A stretch of DNA of 64,000 bases. Source: Mortierella alpina. Taxonomy: Eukaryota; Mortierellomycota; Mortierellomycetes; Mortierellales; Mortierellaceae. The notes under the pieces were generated by a model. The model made no database searches. It was not told the origin of the DNA and was given only the letters and a program-made list of their open reading frames with translations. The first letter of the stretch is position 1. The number at the start of each line of letters is the position of its first letter. Shown piece after piece: positions 18,134 through 30,232 of the stretch. Position numbers and translations under genes: made by a program. Where the stretch lies: positions 2,046,001-2,110,000 of the forward strand of contig JANATF010000007.1 of assembly GCA_029449245.1 (NCBI GenBank), written 5' to 3'.

Positions 18134-21100
18134 ATGTCCACTTCATCGTCGGCTGACAAGACGGCCCTTCTTGGTAAGTTCGCCTTATGTAATGACGGTT
18201 CCTCTGGCTCTCTGCCTCCAAACATTCTCATGCCTATTTCCCCGTCTCATTCCCGTTTGTTTTTTTTGTCTTGCAGTCTCAGCCATACAGGACATACTCC
18301 TTGTGGAGCCAACGGGCCTGAGCTCGCGCGATATAGCTCATCGACTTGTGCTTCTCCAGGCACCCTACTCTTCCTCCTCTTCTTCATCATTTATAAAGGT
18401 AAGAACTCTACGCACTCCCATACCAGTCCTTCCTCTCGCCAGCCCTCCCACACCCCATACGATCCCGTAGCACACTCTCGCACAGTCGTGTACGGTTTCT
18501 CTGTATCGTCATTTGCATGCATCCGCGCTCATTGTGTTTTATGGTGGTGTTACTGCTCCCGTTCCTTTCTTTTATTTTTTTTTTCTCTACATACGAATTC
18601 TGTGGGTGAGCGAGTTTGTGTGTGTACGTGTCTACAGGCGAGAGAGAGAGAGAGAAAGAGAGAAAGAAAAAGAGAGAGATGGAAAAGAAAAATAGAGAAC
18701 GTGGTAGGTATGCGCAGTGCGAGAAAGAGAGAGAGCGGGTGGCCAGAGCTGGATGGTGCCTTGCGACAATCAGGCATACCACACAGAAGGAACGTGGCAG
18801 CGAGAAGCGGCAGGGTGTGTATTAGCAACCTTAGCGCATCCACGCAATCACGCTGTGATTTTACGCTGTCAGATGACCCCTTTCCACCCCGACCTCGCTT
18901 CAATGTGCCATGGTGTATTTTTGGGAGAGGGCTTGTTTGCGTATATTGGCCATGTGCTTTGGCCAAAAGTGCAGCGACGGTCGTGTACGTGTGCTTGCAT
19001 TGCGTCCCTCTGCCCGGCTGCAGAGCAACAGCGCCAACGGTCCTGCCGACTGGTGTGTGCTGCAGTCTGTCAGCGGTGTAGTTACGCAGCAGATGGCTGC
19101 ATGGCCATGCAGCATGGGCGCACATACAACCGCTGCTCTCAAAACAAAGACAACAGCAGAGACCACAAATTTGCGCCCCCCTCTCTCTGTTCGCCGTCTC
19201 TTTTTTGCTTGTGTCTCTGCTGTGTCTTCTGTCTCTTCTGTCTCTTCAATCGCTTATTGTCTCTTTGTGTCTCTTTGAATCTCTGCTGTCATTCATTCCC
19301 TCACTCTTTCTCGCCCCGTGTTGTCTCTGCTGCCAATGCGCACTTGCATGAGGACAAAAAGGGGCACCAAAGTCAAGCATGCCGTCATTTGTCAATGAAG
19401 AGAGCTATTGCTGACCATTGGTCTACTTTATACTTTGTCGCGTGCCATGGTACCATTGTACAATCCGATAGCGAGTGCAGCGGATCCTGTCCACCTACAA
19501 CGCCAGCGGAAGAACGAACAAAGGAAACTGCTTTCGATACGATCACGACTGCCTGGTATGGACGCTGAACAGCTCAAAAGCGTACGACTTGTCCAACGTC
19601 CAGCATGGGATGGGCACACCGCCCTCGAAAAAGATGCCATCGTTCCAGCTCTCCAGGAATACCAGCATGACCACCAACACGACCACGACACAGACTCCTA
19701 GCCAGTCGTCCCTCAGCGTGATATCGTCAGCCGTAGGAAGTTCCCTGACAGCTGGTATTATGGAGCAAGTCAGCACCTGGAGGACCGGCGCGGACACTGA
19801 CGACGACGACGAGGCTAGCTTGGAGATTTACTCAAACCCGTCTATGAACCGACTCTCGTTCCCATCGCAGGTATCGCGGGACGAATCCTATGCAAGTGGG
19901 GGATCGCTTCTCAACGGCATGGAGATCATGCCTACGCTACACCAGCTCCAGTTTCCGCAGCCAGACAACCAAGGGTTATTTCACCAGGGAACTGACAACG
20001 ACATCATGCCACCGCCCTCATCCACAACATCCTCGTACCGTCGTCATTCCATGTCGTCCCATCATCAACGGTCTGCATATGTGAGGAATAAACGACCCAG
20101 CCAAGACGACAACTCTGGAGACCAGTTTGTTCCAACGGCCAACCGCGCGTCCTACCATGCCATGGCAGCCGATATTCTTTCACGCAGCGTCCGACAGACT
20201 GACGGTCGGCCTCAGGGTGGCATGGCCACGACCATCGACCGCGCCAATGAATCCATCTTTGGTCACACACCGCCCAACAAATCCAACTTTCCCTCCTCCC
20301 GAACGAACACACCGTCGCCAAGAGTTCAGTCTGCGCTCCCTTTCGGACAGCTCTCTCAGACAGGGTCGATGCGTGGTGACCATCCAGAGCCTCAACATCG
20401 CCAGTCTGCTAATCATGCAGCACCGATCCGTCATTCGCCCAATCAATTTGAGAGCCCGCGACTTCGCCAGAATCGAAGGAGCATGGACGAAGTGTTGGAC
20501 GAGGATGAGCCGATGTTACGAGAGACACCCCGGCCGGTCCATGCGCCGTCTCCGCGCTTTACCAAGGAAGATCCCCGGCTTCGTGATCTAGGCGCAACCC
20601 TGCAAAAGTCTCTTTCGTTCAATGGGGAGGATGAGTACAATGATGGAGAGGAGGAGGAAGAGGAGCTTATTGCAGATCTTGAGCAGAGCCGTTCTCGTCC
20701 TGGTAGACACCACCCATACCTGGCGCGGGCTCGAGCTGGCTCTTCCTCTCACGCTTATCCTCAAGGACGACGACAGACATTCGATCGTGTGTTCCGCGAT
20801 AGGAAAGGCAAGGGTCGAGCCAACGTGCGTGAAGATGAAGATCAGGAGACTATCGGTAAGACACCATTGCTGCTCAATGCAATCAACACCAGCCAGACAA
20901 ATATCTTGTCCGAGCTCCAGAATGTCCAAAGATTCAACCAAGAAGAGCTGTCCCACTTTCGCGAAGAGATCTACAAGTCCCTGCAGGTGGCGTTTACGAC
21001 CTTGGCAGAGCAGGTCGAGGGTGTGGGTCGCGCCGTGGTTTCAGCTGAGGTTGCACAACAGGAGACGGTCAAGCAACTAGGCCAGAGCATAGGAAGCGCA

Positions 21101-21517
21101 ATGGGCGATGTTTTTTCCAAGATGACCGAGAGCATCCAACAGCAGATCCTGCAGCAGTACCAGCAACAGCAACAACAACAGCAGTACCAGCACTTTCACC
21201 CCTACCCGTCTCGGCCCTCATCCATTCGGCACTCATCGCCCTTTCCTGCAGCTCCATCTCAACAAGTAGGACAGCCTGGATCGAGCTCGGGTGGTTATGG
21301 CGGCCATGCTGGCTTTGCGGGACCTCGACATTCTATGCATGGGACGCGTGAGAGTGGCTCCTGGAAGCGTGACTCTGACCAGCCGCACGATCACGATGAC
21401 GACGACGACGATGAGGAAGACCATGGCCGAGGCAAGCGGCGAGCTGTTGAGCGGCCTCGCTCGACGTCAGGATCGCGCAAGGCCATCAACCGACCGCGAA
21501 GCGAGTTTGACCATTAA
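18134..21517 (+). CDS. Probable DNA-binding protein with polyQ and coiled coil
   Basis: Three exons, 18134-18173, 18277-18398 and 19481-21517, joined in phase across introns of 103 and 1082 bp; 732 residues. Residues 1-85 come from the two small exons plus the start of the third: segments SAIQDILLVEPTGLSSRDI and RILSTYNASGRTNKGNCFRY read like the helices and wing of a winged-helix fold, but this is my inference. The rest is mostly disordered, with a helical, coiled-coil-like region around residues 505-600, a short Gln run, and Asp-rich and basic segments near the C-terminus. The large exon has an open frame and an ATG of its own at 19475, so a start there cannot be excluded. The second intron is far longer than the others here and holds GA-rich tracts. 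Confidence 0.6.
18639..18690 (+). repeat. GA-rich simple repeat in a long intron
   Basis: GAGAGA/AAAGAGA stretch inside the 1082-bp intron of the gene starting at 18134. Such purine tracts mirror the CT tracts upstream of the gene. Confidence 0.7.
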
Positions 21518-23129
21518 CTGTTCTGCTATTTGCCCGGCCATTGCCCATCCTCCTCTGTATCCCTAGGGGAGACTCTCACCAGGTATCACCATCCTTCATT
21601 GTTCAGCACCATATTACCATTCATTCCCTCTCGCGCTCTATTCTCACTCTCTCTCTCCAGCAACGTGTACAATTGTCCATGCAATGATTCGATTTTCTCT
21701 AGTTCCTTTTTTTATTCCTTTTCTTCCATTTATCTTTTTATCTTTCCTTCATTCTTTTTCATGTTGTTCCCCAGGACCCTTTCATTGTTTGGTCCTCTCC
21801 TCCCTTGACTTTTGTTTTCATTGTTCCTTTGCTCCTCTCTTTTCTTCCTTTTTACTTCTTTTCCTGCGTTCCTCAGTTCACTGTTCCTTTATTCATTGTT
21901 CCTGGTTCCTTGTTCAATATTCATCCGTCATTCTTTCTATAGACTGGCATTGTTCATACCCTTGCCTTGCTCGCCTTTTCCTTTCTTTTCTCGTCCTTGT
22001 TTCTTATCATTCTTTTCATTTCTTTTCTTTTCTTCTTTTTATTATGTATTTCCTTTCTCTTCCCTTCCCTTTCCTTCCTTTCTTCTTCTCCTTCCTTTCT
22101 GGTCCCTCTGCTTTGCTTATTTTTTTTATTTTTTTTATTAGTGTTCACCCCATTTGACCTTTGACCTTTGAAGCCGAATCATTTCTTTGACAATTAGTCG
22201 TGTACTATAGTCTATCCGAGCCGTAGCTGTAAAAGTACCAATGCTTGTAGAATGTCCTTACCCCTTCCCATCTGCTGGAAACGCACCTATAAAGCCAAGA
22301 ACGAGCAAAAGAACGAGAAGCGAAGACGATGTCGAGTGTGGCTTTAGGTCATTACCACAGCCTGAAGTACAACACGACAGTAAGAGCCTTCCTCCAGGAG
22401 ATGTGTGTGTTTGTGTGTTCTAGAAAGAGAGAGAGAGAGAGAGAGAGAGAAAGAAGAGAGAGAAGAGAGAGACTATTCTAAAGAAGGAAGCAGGGCTGTG
22501 CTGTCTTGCAAAGCGATTGCCAAGAGAAGCAGGAGAGGCAGGGAAGAACGGCCAAGCTATCGATAGCGCGTGCCTGTTGCCTGTCCCGTACATGTAGACG
22601 GTACTAGACGGTACACTGTCCAGAGCGTAAGTGCGTAACAGGGTTGCGGGTTCTGAATCAGCAGAGAACAGCCCGGATGAGCACTGTCCCAATGCGGCCA
22701 GGTCGACATCGCGCCGTCTACTGTCTAACTGTGTTGTATGTTGCAGGTCCCCCCCGCTTTTTTTATATCTCACAAGCTCGCTGTTTCTCTCGTTCCCTGT
22801 CCATCTCTCTGTATCGTTTTCGTCCTTGCTGCGTTGCTGCCCACATCCTTCGCCTTTTCCCTCTGTCCTCTGTGTTTGGCCACCATTGCCCCTTCCACCC
22901 CCGCTTCTCACGCCCCATTCCCCCATTCTTTCATCGCTCGATAGCGCCGTCATCTCCACTCATCATCGCTGGTCCTGCACTCGACTTCATTCACCCGACT
23001 GCATTCACTGGCCTGCATTCACTGGCCTGCATTCACTGGCCTGCATCCACACTCAAAAGCCCCTACACAGCCCTTACTCAAGGCGCATCCTCCATCCAGA
23101 CACCAGCCAGCTAGGGCAGTGCCCACACC
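21518..23129. other. 1.6-kb spacer with T/C-rich DNA, GA tract and minisatellite
   Basis: No supported gene. Positions 21600-22140 are very T- and C-rich, with open frames that encode only Phe/Leu/Ser-rich strings. A GA tract occupies about 22425-22470. A 14-bp tandem repeat lies at 22998-23047, about 80-130 bp before the next ATG. The left part should hold the 3' end of the upstream gene and the right part the promoter of the polyQ gene. Confidence 0.5.
22998..23047 (+). repeat. Tandem repeat CTGCATTCACTGGC
   Basis: Three perfect 14-bp units (22998-23011, 23012-23025, 23026-23039) followed by a partial fourth unit, close upstream of the start codon at 23130. Confidence 0.85.
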
Positions 23130-25714
23130 ATGGGAAATTCACCGTCCTCGCCTGGCCAGCCCGACACTGGCACCACCACCAACAGCTCGGGTTCAGGCTC
23201 CTCCGGGAGAAACAGCTCTTCTGCAGCCAGTAAACAGCCAGTCTCGGCCTCTGGCTCAAGTTCAGGCACAGGAAACACGGGTGCCGTCGCAGGCCCCGCC
23301 CGAGGGTCGCATTCCAACATCCCCATCAGTCCTTCTCCTGCACAGCAGCAACAACAGCAACAACAGCAACAGCAGCAACAGCAGCAACAGCAGCAACATC
23401 AGCAACAACAACACCACCACCTCCAGCCGCAGCAGCAGCAGCAGCCACGACCAGGATCCTCGCCTTTTATGCCGCCAGCTCAACCGAGGCCGCCGCCTCC
23501 AGGTGTCCCTCCACAAGCTCGCCCCCAGCAGCAGCAGCGGCCTGTCTCGCAATATGTCCCCACGCCATATCTACAGCATCTTCAAAATAGGCCAAATCAA
23601 CCGAGACCGCCACAGCCCACCTCGCAACGGCCCCCCCAACCCATACCCCGCCAGGCATCGCACCAGCCTGATGCAGCAGCAGAGGACGAGATCCCGACCA
23701 TTGTCCTGCAGGAGCAAATGGAGTCCATGCTGATCGATATCGCCACTACAGAGTCAAGGGTGAGGGAGCTGCGGGAAGAGCTAGACACGTTCGAGAGCCA
23801 CCCTATCTTCTCCTCTATGATGTTGGCTTGGTTCCTGTCGTTCAACCCTGGCGACTACTCTATCCACCGACTAGAGGACCTTAAGAGGGATGCACTGAAG
23901 GCCTGGCAGCCGGTGCTGTCGACGTTTGTGCAGGATAGTTCTGGCAGCGGCGCACAGGGCCAACATCTGACGGAGATAGAGGTTCAGCTCTTTGGTTCCA
24001 TTATCCAGGACGTTATCTCGCATGCCAACATGATCGCAGGATCAACCCTGGATCCCGAGCAACTGATCCAAAATCTCATCCAGGTCGCTCACTCTGAGCT
24101 CGAAAAGGCTCGGAGGTCACTGGAAGAGAACAGGAACGCCTTTCAGGAGTGCCAGCTCATGCTCCAGGCCCGCGGCGTAATTCCTACGTCGGTACTGGAA
24201 ATGCAGCGCCAGATCGAAGAGGAGCAGAAAAAGGAACAGGAAGCGCGCAAGGCCAACGAGCAGCGGCAGAAGGAAGTGATAGCGCAAAAGCAGCGAGAGC
24301 ACCAGCGAAAGAGAGAGCTTGAGGAACAAGAGAGGCAAAGAGAGCGCGAGCAAGAGGAGAGACGACTCTTGGAGTTGGAGGATCAGAGAAAGCAAGAGGC
24401 GCTTCGTAAATCACAGGAAGAAGAGCAAGAGCAACAGAGGAAGCTAGAGGCCTTGAGGACAAAGCAGGAGCAGCTATGGAAGAGAATGGAGGCTAAGGCC
24501 AGACCAGCGCGGCCCTATTCATCGTCCATAGCGGTCGCATCAGCGGGCCATACAGCCAAAGCATCGTCTGGTAAAAGTCATATACTTGGCTCGAACAGCT
24601 TGAATGGAACATACGCGATGCCTGCAAAACAACGATACTAACCTCTCGACCTTTTTTCTCGGTCCAACGGCAGTTTCATCGCCTATTAGTCTTCCAGCCT
24701 ACAACTCTGCATTTGCCAAACGAGTCCATCCAGAGTCCTCAACAGCGTTCGGAGTGAGCATCACGGAGGAGGAAACTCTTGTGACGGATCCAGACCCTTA
24801 TGAAGTGCACTTTGTTGCGCCACCTATGAATGCGGTCGAGCAGAATGACGAGGAACTCTTAGCGACGCCACTCTTGAGACGACAAAAACCAGTGCCCAGC
24901 ATTTCCGAGACCTCATCGGCGGAGCCAGCAGCGGCGGCACACCAGCTGTCCTACCCTCCACCGAGTCCCAGTGCTGCTTCCAGAATGGCACACACCATGC
25001 AGATGCCAATGCCTATGCCCTTTATTCCCGATTACAAGCAGCATCAATTTGCAGCGAGTCTTGATCATACTCAAGGGCAGGGACAAGGCACCATGCAGGC
25101 GCAGGAAGTACCTCGGTCAATTCCGGAGCACGTACCCGCCCTCTACCCGCCTCAAATCATTTCGGAGCAAGACCTGCAGGAACGTCTAGCTCAAGAGCAA
25201 CTTGAAAAGATCAAGTGGCAGAATCAGGAGATGGAGCGAAAGATTTTTCTCGGCCAGGAGCAGCAGAGGCTGCATGCTTTGACTATCCAGAGCATAGAAA
25301 TGCAGGGCGGAGTCGTGCCGCAAGGGTACCCGCCTTACTCGCATATGGGTGGGGTTGGATCATCGCATGAGCCTGCGCAAGATGAGTACCGTGATCATAC
25401 TCAATCCATGCATTCCCAACAGTCGAGTCACGGATCCTATTCGCCATATGGGCAGCAACAGGGGTTTGTGCAGCAGCAGCAACAGCAGCAACATCCAGGT
25501 GTGCAGCATCAGCTTCAGCAGCAGCAAGGATACCAAGCGTACCCTCCAGATCCAAGTTCGGGTCAGTACGATGGAGCCATGGGCAATGGCCAAGAGCAGG
25601 CATCAAACCGCGGTGACATGTACAATTACCAGTCGTATGGAGGCTATAACAATCAAACCGGGCCCAAGTGGGGATCCCAACATCAGCAGCATCAGACTGG
25701 TTACCTCCACCATC

Positions 25715-25748
<34 letters not shown>

Positions 25749-27030
25749 GCATTATGGATATTCCTCCGGGATGGCATTAACGCAACAACAGCATCTTCAG
25801 CAGCACTACCAGCAGCAACAGCAACAGCATCAGCATCATCAACAATTCCAACAGCATCTCTCTCCAGGACAGCAAGCTGCTAATGGCTACGCCATGTCGC
25901 ATTCTCATGGAAATGTCAGGTATTCGGTTTCGCCTTATGGACAAGAGTACGATTTTGGTCCTGCTCCAGGTGCTGACTCGGCAACTGGAGAGGCGGTGGC
26001 ATCTGCAACAACGGCTGATGCAGAGGTGAATGCAGAGGATGCAAACACGACGGCCGGCGCTTTGCCTGACAACGACACTCGGTCCCCAGAGGTGCTTCCT
26101 CAGATTAGAGCCAATCCTGTCATAGTTCCGATCAAGCGAGGACCACAGGCCATCCTTTCGGACGAGCAGCGGGAAGCAGCAGCGCAAGCCCTCAAAGACG
26201 CCGAGGAGGACACGCAGGAAACTGAGGGGCTTGCCACTTCGTCACAAGCATTTGCGCCTATTGCCGAAACAGAAGTAGAAGCAGAAGCAGAAGCAGACGT
26301 CGAAGCGGAAACAGAAGTAGGAGCAAGCAGCTGTGGAGCAGGACAGGTTGTTCATCAGAGACAGGAAGACGCACCCATCGACGCCCACATGGCTCGCTCC
26401 GTTGACAAAGGGCTGCCACCGACGCCTTCAGCCAATGGCGACCTCAAGCGAAATGAGAGTGAGAAGGACGACACGAAGGCTAAGGAAGCGGGAGAGGGTA
26501 GCGAGGAGACTAGGCTGGAGAAAGGGCGAGAGGACGAGGAGGAGGAGGAAGAGGAGGTATTACAAAGGTCTGTGCGCAAGATGAGAATTCGGTCGACGAC
26601 CCCCACCGCCCCGACGATCTCAGCTCCTGCTGCTGCTTCGTCAGTCTCGCCACAGCCTCAGCTTGGAAATAGAGTAGGCCCAGTTTTTGCACCGTTCCCG
26701 CCCCGTGCCGCTCCTCGGCCAGCTCCTCGACCTATCCACACAGAAGCCTTCAACGCAGGCAACGGAGTTGAGCGCAGCGGCGCTGCTGCAGCTGGACAGT
26801 CGACGTTATCTGCTCCGAGAACGACTGCCGATAGCTCAATCGAAATCACGAGCACGGCGACCCCAGCCCCGAGTCTGCCCAAGAGCTCGGCGTCGACAGA
26901 ATCTATCAGGAGGCTAAGCATGCTGAAACGGACGCCGAGTGTGCCGCCAGTCGTTCCCAAGAAGCCAGCAGCCTTGCGGAGCCCGCGGAGCCCCACCTCA
27001 GACGAACAGACAGCGACTGATATTCAATGA
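23130..27030 (+). CDS. Large polyQ / coiled-coil protein, possibly myristoylated
   Basis: Two exons, 23130-24570 and 24674-27030, joined across a 103-bp intron; 1265 residues. The intron has donor GTAAAA, branch site TACTAAC and acceptor CGGCAG, and its removal links two long frames that otherwise overlap by 38 bp. The protein begins MGNSPSS, a good N-myristoylation context (Gly2, Ser6). It has a Gln/His run near 70-100, an ordered helical part near 190-330 including ESHPIFSSMMLAWFLSFNPG, and a long Glu/Gln/Arg coiled coil near 345-455. The second exon adds further Gln runs, an acidic stretch and a Pro/Ala/Ser-rich end. I do not recognise the family. KRI1 starts only 181 bp downstream on the same strand. 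Confidence 0.75.
24571..24673 (+). other. Intron with consensus TACTAAC branch site
   Basis: The branch site is at 24634-24640. The intron contains the stop codon of the upstream frame (24641) and a false ATG (24604), so skipping it would yield two false genes. Confidence 0.8.
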
Positions 27031-27211
27031 AGAAACCAGTCCGTCTTCAATCATGTGATTTAGTCTGTTGTGTTGTGTTTGTTTTTCTTTTTCTTTTTTT
27101 TTGTTGAGCCCTGCATGGTTTGATGCATCTTTTGCTTTCTTCTGTTCACCCAACTCGCTTTGTGTGTGCATCGTTTCATTTTCTTCTTTGACCACGCCTT
27201 CTTTCGACACG

Positions 27212-30080
27212 ATGGACAGCGACAACGAGGAAGTCACCCTCACCATCAACAAGCAGTTTGCGGACAAGTATGAGGCCAGCAAGCGAGGCCAGGAACTGTC
27301 TGCAAGTACGTCTTTCCATGCCATGCCATGCCCCACTTTTGTTCGTCGCATTCAGTGCCTCTTTTTTCCCACTTTCTCTCAAGTATCTCGTTTCTCTGTT
27401 TTCCTCCTTACATCCTTTTTCAACGATACCTGTTTTCTCACCGAAAAAGAAAACAAAAAAAAACAAAAAGACTATGTTGCACTTTCCTGGACTGACTCGC
27501 TAACCCTTGTCGTTTTTTTTTTCCGTAACTCCAAGTTCGTGACAAGTATGGCCCTATGGACGAGGGTCGCTTGGAGGTGATTGCAGAGCGTCAACATAAA
27601 TACGGCTACACCAAGAACGCCGATCTCGACTACGACTCATTCGACTCTGAGGAGGACGAGGAAGAGGACGAAGTCGGAGAGTTGATCACCCCCGAAGTCG
27701 ATGGACAGATCATGAAAACCATTGGGTTGATCCGTTCTCAGGACCCCAAGATTTATGAGGCCACCTCTCATTTCTTTATCCCCTCCGAGATGGAAAAGGC
27801 TCGACAGCAATGGAAGGAAAAGCAAGCCGAGGAGAAGAAAAACAAACCGATGCATCTTCAGGATTATCACCGTAAAGTCTTGCTGGAGGATGGAGGTATG
27901 ATCAACGAGGAGAAGGAGTTGTCCGAGATGACGCATGTGGAGCAACAGGCCCACTTGAAGCGTGAGATGAAGAATGCCTTCTTGGCGGGCGATGACGACG
28001 ATGAGGGCGAGGATACAGATTCGTTCTTTACACAAAAGGCCAAGACAAAGGAGGACGAGGATGCAGAGGAGGACGACTATAAGAGGTTCTTGATGGAGAG
28101 TATGGGTAGCAAGAGTGGCGGTGCGGCCGCGTTCCAGGACTGGAGAGATTACAAGAATGCGCCCAACATGGACAAAGATGAGGCGTTCTTGATGGAGTAA
28201 GTTCCCTTTCTCGATCTCTCTCGCTCCCCCCCCCCCCCCCGTTTTGGAGATTGTGGACTAACACGAGACCTTTTCTTTTCCCCTCATCTTCTTCTTCCTC
28301 TAACAGTTACATTTTGAACCGTGGCTGGATCGACAAGTCCAAGAAGAAGACTCCACATTATAAGGAGATTGTTCGGGAAGACGATTTGGACGATTTGGAA
28401 AAGTCTGAGGATGAGCTCGATGCCGCAGAGGAGTTTGAGTCCAAGTACAATTTCCGCTTTGAAGATGCGTAAGTGTCTCTCGCACCGCCATTTTCTTTCT
28501 TTTCAACGGGCAAAAAAGCGAACGGATGTTAATTTTATTCTCTTCTTCTATATCATTATTCTTCAAAAGTGAGGGCAACAAGTTGACGGGATACTCTCGC
28601 TTGATTGACGACTCGGTGCGTAACGCGGACGACAAGCGTAAGCGTCAACGCAAGGCCGCCAAGGAGCGCAAAAAGGAGGAAAAGATCAAGCAGCTCGAGG
28701 ACCTCAAGCGGGCCAAGAACCAAAAGAAGAAGGAGATCTTTGACAAACTCAAGCAGATTCAGGAGATCACTGGCAACAAGAGTAAGTCTAAAGAGAAGAA
28801 GAAGAAGAAAATGGCGTTCCTTGCTTTTGCATGAATTGTGAAGGACAAAAAACCCATACTAAATTCTATTATTCTTCCCTTTTGCAGCGGTTGGTTTCGA
28901 CGAGATTGATCTGGAGACTGAGTTCAACCCTGAGGATTACGACCAAAAGATGGAGAGCATGTTCAGTGACCAGTACTACCAGGGCGATGAGAACGAGAAG
29001 CCCGTCTTTGATGATGACATCGACTTGGGCGACTATGAGAACAGCGACGACGACAACGACGAGGACAACAACAACAACAAAGACAACTCCAACAGCGATG
29101 CATCTGACGCCGATGAGACCCATGATGCTGAACCAGAGCAGGCCCTCGACGACGATGAAGCCTACCCACCAGAGCTGGAGGGCGAGGAGGAAATGTACTA
29201 TGACGAAAACGCCGGTTATGACGAGTACGGCTACGGCGAGGGCGAGGAGGAAGACGTGATGATGGACGCCGATTACTTGCCTGGTGGCGAGAACTATGGT
29301 CAAGAGCCCACTAAGAAGAAGGAAACCAAGAAGGAGCGAGCCCAGCGCGAGAAGGAAGAAAAGAAGCTGGCCAAGATGGCCCGTGCTGGTGGCAGTGGAG
29401 CCAAGACCGCTGTGGAAGCACTCCAAGCCGCCCGAAGCACGCTGGATGCGGACAAGAAGAAGGACTTTAACTCTTACCTGGACGAATACTACCAGCTGGA
29501 TTATGAAGACATGGTCGGGGATCTGCCCACGCGTTTCAAGTACCACAAGGTCAAGCCCTCTGCGTTTGGATTGTCACCGGTCGAGATTCTGTTGGCGGAT
29601 GACAAGGACTTGAACGAATTTGTGTCGCTCAAGAAGTTTGCGCCTTACCGCCGACCGGACGAGCAAGAGGAAGATATCCGCAAGTATTCCAAGAAGAACC
29701 GTGTCCAGATGTTCAGGCACAAACTCAAGGCCCAGGTCAAGGATCAGGACCTGGACAAGAGCTGGGACCCTATCAAGCGACGGAAGAAGGAGGTCGAGAA
29801 GCGTGAGCGTGAGGAGAAGGAGCGGATGGCTGAGGGCGGCGGCGACGACGCAGCAGCCAATGGCAACAGCAGCAAGAAGCAAAAGAAGAAGGCAAGCAAG
29901 GACAAGAAGCGTAAGGCGACGGCGGACGCTCAGGACGCTGAGGATGCAGAGTCGCAGGATGATGCACCACGGAAAAAGGCCAAGAAGGACGATGAAGTCG
30001 ACAAGACGGACAAGAAGGAGAAGAAGGAAAAGAAGGAGAAGAAAGAGAAGAAAGAGAAGAAGGACAAGAAGGACAACTAG
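27212..30080 (+). CDS. KRI1: KRI1, small-subunit ribosome biogenesis factor
   Basis: Five exons, 27212-27305, 27536-28196, 28307-28468, 28570-28781 and 28888-30080, all in phase; 773 residues. The order of conserved parts fits Kri1: an N-terminal LTINKQFADKYEASKRGQEL segment, acidic stretches, the motif FFIPSEMEKAR, then YILNRGWIDK, the helical segment after GNKLTGYSRLIDDS, and TVGFDEIDLETEFNPEDYD. The C-terminal Kri1_C region reads DYEDMVGDLPTRFKYHKVKP and continues to APYRR. A long Lys/Glu-rich tail follows. By family knowledge Kri1 acts in the nucleolus with Krr1 in 40S assembly. The first intron is 230 bp and the second carries a C14 run. Confidence 0.92.
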
Positions 30081-30232
30081 AAGAGAATCAAAAAAAAAAA
30101 TAACACTTTGCATATATATTCCATCACCTACTGCACTTGTCTCCTTCATCCCGTGTAATATACAAGTTTTTTTATTTTCAGAGTTGGTTCCAGAGTTTGG
30201 GGTAAAAGTGGAGGGAGGAGCAGGGGACTTGC

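Noticed and set aside
18134-19081. 315-codon ORF reading through two introns
   Set aside because: The first 13 codons and a short middle part are real exons in other joins; the remainder is intron sequence. Donor GTAAGTT at 18174 and acceptor TTGCAG fit better.
21600-22164. Long Phe/Leu/Ser ORFs suggesting a membrane protein
   Set aside because: The DNA is simply T/C-rich; several frames are open at once and no frame has polar loops or conserved residues.
24604-24673. Separate gene start at ATG 24604
   Set aside because: The ATG lies inside an intron with a consensus branch site; the downstream frame continues the upstream gene in phase.
28869-29546. 225-codon minus-strand ORF rich in Val/Leu
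   Set aside because: It is the antisense of the acidic KRI1 exon, which has clear family motifs.
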